A stretch of DNA of 64,000 bases, from assembly GCA_025642075.2 (NCBI GenBank), contig JAODUO010000466.1:1-64000 (forward strand). Direction: 5' to 3'. A model generated the notes under the pieces. It ran no database searches, was not told where the DNA came from, and worked only from the letters and a program-made list of their open reading frames with translations. The DNA comes from Ridgeia piscesae (Eukaryota; Annelida; Polychaeta; Sabellida; Siboglinidae). A program made the translations under genes and the position numbers. Below, piece after piece: positions 52,601 through 61,267 of this stretch (position 1 is the first letter of the stretch; each line of letters starts with the position of its first letter).

Positions 52601-55600
52601 AACAGACTTTAGAGAAGAGCCATTACATATGATAATTCCCAAAGTATGCAGGTAGGTAAATAAGTGTTTTAACAAGAGATTCCTAGCCCATAATCCATTC
52701 TGTATGTGATACTTTGAGTAAGTCTCACCGAGTCTAGTGTCCAGTATTGAGCTGTGTCTGGCAGCTCTGCGAGACCAACACGGATCTTGAACACTTGTCC
52801 AATGTTCTCCATCACCTTCACCTAGAAAACAATAACTTGACTTAAGTTTTCGGACGAAACAACTTCATAAATACTTTGTCATGTGCAATGTTTTGGGGAG
52901 TAAGCATGTGAAACAACTTGATGGTTAACGAGAAACAATTAAATTTGATGAGGCTACATCTTTATATAAACAGTTTACTTTTCCTTGTCTTCAAACATTG
53001 TAATTAATCCAGATATTAAAACATTACCTTGAAGTACTGGGTATTTCCTGGCGATGAAGACCCATCGTCCCCAGCCACTAGAGGGAGCTGTTCACTTTTG
53101 CCCATGTCACCGTAGATGACAATGACGGTGTCTTTTGGAACGTGGTCATAAAACGTTCCTGCCAGTGGCTTCAACTCAGGCCCAGAAGTGACATACACCT
53201 CGTACAGGTGACCTGGAACCAAAATTGCTTCTGTCAATAAATACTTATAAAATAATACTTCTATCTGTTTCATGATCTGACAGACACACATAGAATCTTG
53301 ACGTTGTCATGACCTTTTTTTAAAGAAAAATTTAAACATAAAACATATAAACAACTTTACCCTTTGTTAACCTGCACCACTAATGACTTGATAACGCTAG
53401 TGACCACATATTTTTCAGTTGATCTCCTGTAATATAACATAAAATAAGAAGACATGAGTTAAACAGTTACCTGGGACCTTCTCCGTGAGTGGTAGTTCTG
53501 TCATTGTGTCAGCATCACCGACGTTGATCCACCTACAGGTGACACAAGTGGTTAAAGTTAAACATTCAGCACCTCACCAACCGCCAGATATATAATTATA
53601 TTAGTTCAACATTTTGCACAATTATAGCTCTCTTCTCAATTCATTTCACTTCAGTTAAATGCTGAATAGATATTTTACATAATAAATAATATGCAAATTT
53701 TGCTTTGGTTAGCTTATTTATATTATTTATTTTGTAGGTTACAAAATGAGTTTTTATTGTCACATGGTTTATTAAACTGGTACAGGTATTGGTTATCTGT
53801 GAAACACACCTGTCACAGCTGAAGGTGTACTGGAAGTCAGGGTTGGCTGAATCCTTCACAATGACCTTCTCGAGGAACCATCCCTTGCCTTGACCATCAC
53901 CTTCGTATTCAACCACGACCTTTGTCAGGCTGACCATGTCAACAGCGTCAATGGTGAAGAGGTCCATCTGAAAGATGAACATGATTCATTATTTAAAAAA
54001 TCATAAACTATGCAAAATGCAGATGGCTATACTATATAACAATTGTGAAGATTTACACGACTTTTGTACAATTGTATAAAATGTACACAATGATTGTGTT
54101 AAAACTTAACCAGTAAGAACCCTTGACCAATTGAGACCTTAACAAACTGTTGTTTTATTTGTCATACACACAGACAAACACACACATACATACACTAGAT
54201 CTATTAGAGTTAGATTATAGTTTTACAAAGTGACACACAGTGTAATTTATAATAATTTAACACAAAAAATGTGTGGATAATGTAAAACACAACATCAATT
54301 AGTGTAAATTGCTTTACTTTATTTTAGTAACCATCAATAAAAAGACAAATTTACGTTTTTTCCCTCAGAGAATTGATCAATAAAAAGAAACATATGTTCT
54401 TCCTCGGAGATATGTAAATTTGAAAAAAACCAATATCCTGTTGACTCACCTGTGCTGGTTGGAACTTCCTCTTGTTCTGACTCACGAGCAGCCTCCGTTT
54501 GCCCGTGTCTCCTCTGAATCCCTCGACTGTTATAGAGACGTTTGCGTCCGTGCCAGCGTTTGGCTCGTCGCGAGTGTACACCTCCACCTGGTAGTTGTGG
54601 ACTGAAACAACAAGTCAAGAAATGTTTTCTTCATAAAGGAGAAATACAAAGATATCATCAGTAGTTTTGGCAAAATATCTTTGTGTGGCAGTATTTCACA
54701 TTACATATTTATGTATAAATATAACACTTTGGGACACATTAAAATGTCGACTGTTCATCCTGTTACCAATTAAACTTATTGGGTAAGTCTTAAGCCATAA
54801 TGTAATTACTAGGCAACAGCTATTTGTTCATATCACATGAATCCTCCACCATCAGTAGTCTGGTGCTCACTCATGTTTCCCAATGAACTAAGGCAGTGTG
54901 GCATGACAGAAATATGCCTATTCACTGTACGGCAGCGAGACGAATCTAACATTTTCTTGACTTAATTAAGAACTTAAAGATCCATCTTGGTGATAATGTA
55001 AATAATTTTTTTTTATAAGAATTTTACAGAAAACACTGCCGCCAGTAAATCACCCAAACTATGTCATTAGCAGAACTTATTTTACTGTGCTTCCTCCTGA
55101 TTGTTGTGTTACAGTTTGAAATTTGATTGTCTGATTCCAATTTTACTTATATGTACCTGTGAGAGGGTCGACTGGCTTCCTTTCTGCCTCGTCTCCTCCC
55201 TGGGCCAGTGTCTTCACGGGCATCTCTTTCCAAGCCTCCACCTGTGACCCACTGAAGAGTTGCTCTGACAACTCAAAGCTGTACAACCTGTCATTGTCCA
55301 CGTCTCGCACTCTCACCTGTAAACACAAACAAGTGTTAAGATGTTATACTAATGATAACATTGATACCGTTTCATAAATCTTGTCAAAAATCCATTTACA
55401 AGCACTTATAATATCACATAAACACAGGAAACAGGTGTAAATAACTGGATTTGCTCATTACAAGAAACACAGTTGGACAGGAAAATGTTTACTCCAAACA
55501 CAGGCTTCCTTGTCAATAAATAATTTTTTATATTTTGCATTTGCATTTTACTCTGAGAAGTTCTCACCGAGTCTAGTGTCCAGTATTGAGCTGTGTCTGG

Positions 55601-58600
55601 CAGCTCTGCGAGACCAACACGGATCTTGAACACTTGTCCAATGTTCTCCCTAAGAGTCACCTGTAAAACAACAACTCGGCTCAAGTAACTGGGTAAAACA
55701 ACTGCCACACTGGTATTTCTATTATGTTCTTATATGCCAGACTTCTAGGGAATTACTATATGACTGAAAACTATTAAAGTATTAGTGAATATATTTTCAT
55801 GGCTCCAAGAATGGTTTATTGTAGTATAATTTAACTTACTTTGGAGCTTAATGTCGAAGATGAGTACGATGTTTCGATCCGTCAGCTACGAACCTTGTTC
55901 ATTAAATGAACAAGGTCCGTAGCTGACAGATCGAAACGTCATACTCATCTTCAACATTAAGCTCCAAAGTAAGTTAAATTATACTACAGTATTAAAGTAT
56001 TATCTTTTTTTATTTGAGAAACCTTCGGTTATTATGAATATAATTATGTCTACAACAAAAGGTTTCATTGTAGACCAATTAAAAGCAAAATTACCTTGAA
56101 GTATTGGGTATTCCCCGGCGACGAAGACCCATCGTCTTCAGCCACTAGAGGGAGCTGTTCACTTTTGCCCATGTCACCGTAGATGACAATGACGGTGTCT
56201 TTTGGAACGTGGTCATAAAACGTTCCTGCCAGTGGCTTCAACTCAGGCCCAGAAGTGACGTACACCTCATACAGGTAGCCTGGAACAGAAATATATACTG
56301 CTAGTTGTTTGTCAATGATCACTTCTATATGACAACTGCTCTACTGTGCATGATCACTAAACCATTATTGCAGTTGTGTAGCACACACGATGAAGACAAA
56401 ATACATATAAAATTACTGTGAATCATTAAACAAACCTTTATATTTAATATACCATAATTATTCAATATATTATATTGTTATCCTAATTTAACATTATATG
56501 TCGCACCAATGAACCCAATTATCTGATTTAAGATGAATTTTCACGATGGCAGAACTATTAACTGAAACTCAACTCAATGTTTAATTGATGTTTAGTTCAT
56601 GATTATTTTTCCTAACAAGTCATGAACCATTAAGATAAACATTTACCTGGGATCTTCTCAGAGAGAGGTAGTTCTGTGAGGGTGTCTGCGTCACCGACGT
56701 TGATCCACCTACACACAACATAGGGTGGCTAGAAACTATATTACTTCTCAAATATAAACGAAGAAACATCATTAAACCACCACTGGAATGAAGCTGAGAT
56801 GTTTGACCCCACAGAGATCCCACCAACTTACATTTATACATACATAGGCGGTTTACAGGATTATATCAGTTAAATATTTGCAAATCATTTTAGATATATT
56901 TAGCAAAATCCATTAGGTGGCAATCTTATTAAAAACTTGTTAAATAACCAGTTGCTGGCGTGTGCGCGAGTGCACATTTCTGCCTTAAATTATTGGTGTT
57001 AAATGGTAATAATGTAGCTATCCTTGCACGACTTTATGATCTTTGGTCTAAAAGCAGTTTTAACCAGACAATAGTAATAGGTCTTGTTTTGCTTTGCAAT
57101 AATTGTGTAAATCAACCAGTATTGTATATTTTATAAATTATAAAATAGCAGTTTTCCAATCAAATCGTTTTTTAGAAGACTTTTCAGAAAAATCTTGTTG
57201 TTATCTGTGAAACGTACCTATCACAGTTGAAGACGTATTGGAAGTCAGCGTTGACCGAATCTTTCACAATGATCTTCTCGAGGAACCAACCCTTGCCATG
57301 ACCTTCACCTTCATATTCGACCTCGACCTTCGTCAAGCTGACCATGTCAACAGCTTCAATTGTGAAGAGATCCATCTGAAAATCAAAGATGATTTATTAA
57401 TTCATTGTATTTGTTGATTTTGTTTCTATACATAGTCGCATGACTAGCACTTACATAATCTGTATAATAATAATCTATTCCAGTCAACTATAGTTGTCTG
57501 TGAGAATGAACACTTTGTGATTTTTTTATAAGTTATATATAAGTAAAGACCTCTCAGATGTGAAATAAATGTAGTTGCTTTCCTATCTCCTCTTTGTAAC
57601 ACATATTTCCTTCCACAAAACTATTTCCATGTTTGTAATATGTAAAAAACTTGGCATAAACCACACTAACCTCAGAGTTGTACTGACCTACGTGGTAAGT
57701 GAAAAACAAGTTTGAATAAAAGAAATATTCTTGTGACAAACCTGTCCAGGCTGAAATTTCTTTGCGTTCTGACTCATGAGCAGCCTCCGTTTGCCCGTGT
57801 CTCCTCTGAATCCCTCAATTATGATAGAGATCTCTGCGTCCGTGCCAGCGTTTGGCTCGTCGCGAGTGTACACCTCCACCTGGTAGTTATGGACTGAAAG
57901 CAGGAGAGAAATGTTTAATCAGAATATGTTTCGTTGAGAAGTTACCTTTGCTTGAATCAATATATTTGTTTAAGAAAGTCAATGACTGAACTGCTAGTAA
58001 GTCTTAATACACAACAAAGTCTAAGCAATTCACACGCACACATAGACACATGCACATGCTTGGATGCATGCAAGCATACACATACTTAAACAACTTAATA
58101 CTTTTAAAATTATTTTAACTATTACACCATACCAGGAATTCCTTTCCAAATTCATTTTGAGATCTTACAAATGTTTCTTGATTAACAACACTACACATGA
58201 TACAAATAGATATTGTTTTCTATCACATTTCAAATTTAGGCACTAGTTACCTGTGAGAGGTTCGACTGGCTTCCTTTCTGCCTCGTCTCCTCCCTGGGCC
58301 AGTGTCTTCACGGGCATCTCTTTCCAAGCCTCCACCTGTGACCCACTGAAGAGTTGCTCTGACAACTCAAAGCTGTACAACCTGTCATTGTCTGCGTCTC
58401 GCACTCTCACCTGTAAACACAAACAACTTGTCTCAGTCAACGAATAATGTTTACACATAGCATTTAAATTAGCTCATTATAATAGCATACAGTAACTTAC
58501 TTCATTATAACGACAAAAAGGTGAATAACTTACAGATAGACAAAACATGGACTATTAAATAGAAGTCTCACCGAGTCTAGTGTCCAGTATTGAGCTGTGT

Positions 58601-61219
58601 CTGGCAGCTCTGCGAGACCAACACGGATCTTGAACACTTGTCCAAGTTCCTCTTTTACATTCACCTGTAAAACAACAACTTGGCTGAAGGACTCCAGAAT
58701 ATTCAATGTATCATGGAAATAGTGTCCTCAATACAACAACATTCCTCTTAGATGATTAGTTTAAACATTAAGTCTTATTTCAATATTCTGCTTTGCCTGT
58801 GCCATACCCCCTGGTGGTGAGTCCTGGAGTTACTTGCTGCTGATTATTTTTTGCATCGTAACTTCAAAAGGTGTCTTCAAATTGTTGTATTGCTCTTTTA
58901 TCATTTTACTTTGCATTTGGTTTATAATAATAGTATTCTATTTTCCATGGTGCGAAATCAGAAAGTTTGTAACACCTTGCAGATACAAAACAAAGGTTAA
59001 AGATGATGTATCTGACAACAATATTAGTTATATGATTAATACAATGATGTATAATAAAACAACAATATTTCAACTAGAATGGTTAATGTAAACATAAACC
59101 ATGTAATAAAATAATTAAGTTTATATTAATATAATAAATAAGTTATGCTAAAATTATCAGCACGACCTTGTGAGTAAACACCCATGGATAAAGTAGCACC
59201 TTTTGTACTGAATAATAAAATTACCCTGAAGTACTGGGTATTTCCCGGCGATGAAGACCCATCGTTTCCTGCCACTAGAGGGAGCTGTTCACTTTTGCCC
59301 ATGTCACCGTAGATGACAATGACGGTGTCTCTTGGAACGTGGTCGTAAAACGTTCCCGCCAGTGGCTTCAACTCAGGCCCAGAAGTGATGTACACCTCGT
59401 ACACGTGGCCGGGCACAGAGAAGGGACGGAAGTCTGAAACAAGACATTTTGACCACTCAACAAAAGTATCACTTAACACTGGCAACAGAACAAAATTAAT
59501 ACTGAGGGGATGAACAGAAGCTTCAGCAGTGCCATGTGATGTGTAAAATATTGACCTTGCCTATCGCTTCTATGCTTGTTGGCCATGACATATAAAAAAG
59601 ATGGGAGTATGGGGGTGGTGCTGGGAAATGTTCCCTGCACTTTGCTGTTACTTTCATTTCTCCACTTGGCTTATGATTCTGAAAGAAAGTGGGAGATGTT
59701 GTACACAATTTTTCAGCAACATTCAAAATTTATCTTCAGCTGGCCAACAAAACCAATTATGTTATAAATCGCCTCCCCTTTCCTAAATATTGGCGGCTAA
59801 GCCTCTCCACAAACATTTTCACGATAGTTATTTACAAAGACAAAAAAGAAATCTTACCAATTGGTTCTAGGGCGCGACTTATCTGTTCATCGTCCATGCC
59901 TGTGTCTAGCCACCTGTAAGATGACACCAGAAACTATTCATGTCACTTTAGAGTAAAACAACACAACATTAACCTCTACGACAATTTGAACGTGACAAAT
60001 TTGGATAGCAACATCTACATAAACAAAATCAGTTTTTAAGTAATTTTTTGTAAAACTGCAGATATTCATTGTTGTATTACTGAGGACACTATTTCCATGA
60101 CACACCGGTGATGGTGTGTCATGCTGTTGACAATTTTCAGGTTTTCAAGATTACTATAAAGGATCAAAAATTACTTTAATGTGCTACATTGGGTTTAAGA
60201 GCTCATAACAATGTAGTGAATGGTCTCCTGGACATGAAACAAGCAAACAAAAACCATGGATCAATATTGACGTCAGCGTCATCCCGGACTACAAGGCCAA
60301 TGAGGACATGTGAACAAGTGTACAAACCTGCAACATGGGAAGACGTATTCATGCGAGGCATTCAGACCCTCGCGGATGAGAACCTCATTGAGGTACCATC
60401 CTTCTCCTCTCCCCTCGCCATCATGAGACACGATGCATTTGGTGACACGACCCAGCGAGACGGCCTCCACTTCAAACACGTCCACCTGGTGACAATGGTA
60501 TAATGAAGTAGAAATGTCGAAATTGTAAAACATTGTGATGACGTTTACAATATAGTGCTAGGGTTAATTTCCTGTTCAGTTTAGTCCAGCAACAGCATTT
60601 TTAAACATCAGATCTGATAGGAAGACTGTTGTAAATAACATTTATATGCATCATATGAATTAAAATTGATGTATGTACAGTTGATATATGTGAACTTACA
60701 CTTATATATTAGGATAATTAAATAATTAGAACATAATATTAACAACAAAAACTATAAACAAATCTATAAAGTGTCCTTGTTCACAATTGGTGTGTTTCTC
60801 CGAGTAACATATTTTTTATTGTGACGTCAACACTGTGTCTTAGACTATTCATGTCTCCAGTAACGGACATGAATTAATAAGATCACCCTACCTGGCCTTC
60901 CCTGAAGTTGATGGGGTTATCGGAGTAGACGAGTCGTCTCCTTCCTGTGTCTCCCCTCTCTCCGTAGAGCACAACGTACACGTTGGCGTCAGTGTCCGCT
61001 CCCGTCAGTTCTCCAGTATGAACCAGCACTTGGTACTTCACCACTAGGGGCGCAACAAGACAACCAATAAGTAGTGTTTTGCATTGGTCCACATGTTTTA
61101 GGGCCATTAAAATGTAGGGATTTTTTCAATTAAAAACCCTGAAAATTTGGTGTTCCCAAGATGCAAAGCAACTAGAAGAAAAACCATCACACACATGCAC
61201 GCACGCACGCACGCACACA

Positions 61220-61267
<48 letters not shown>

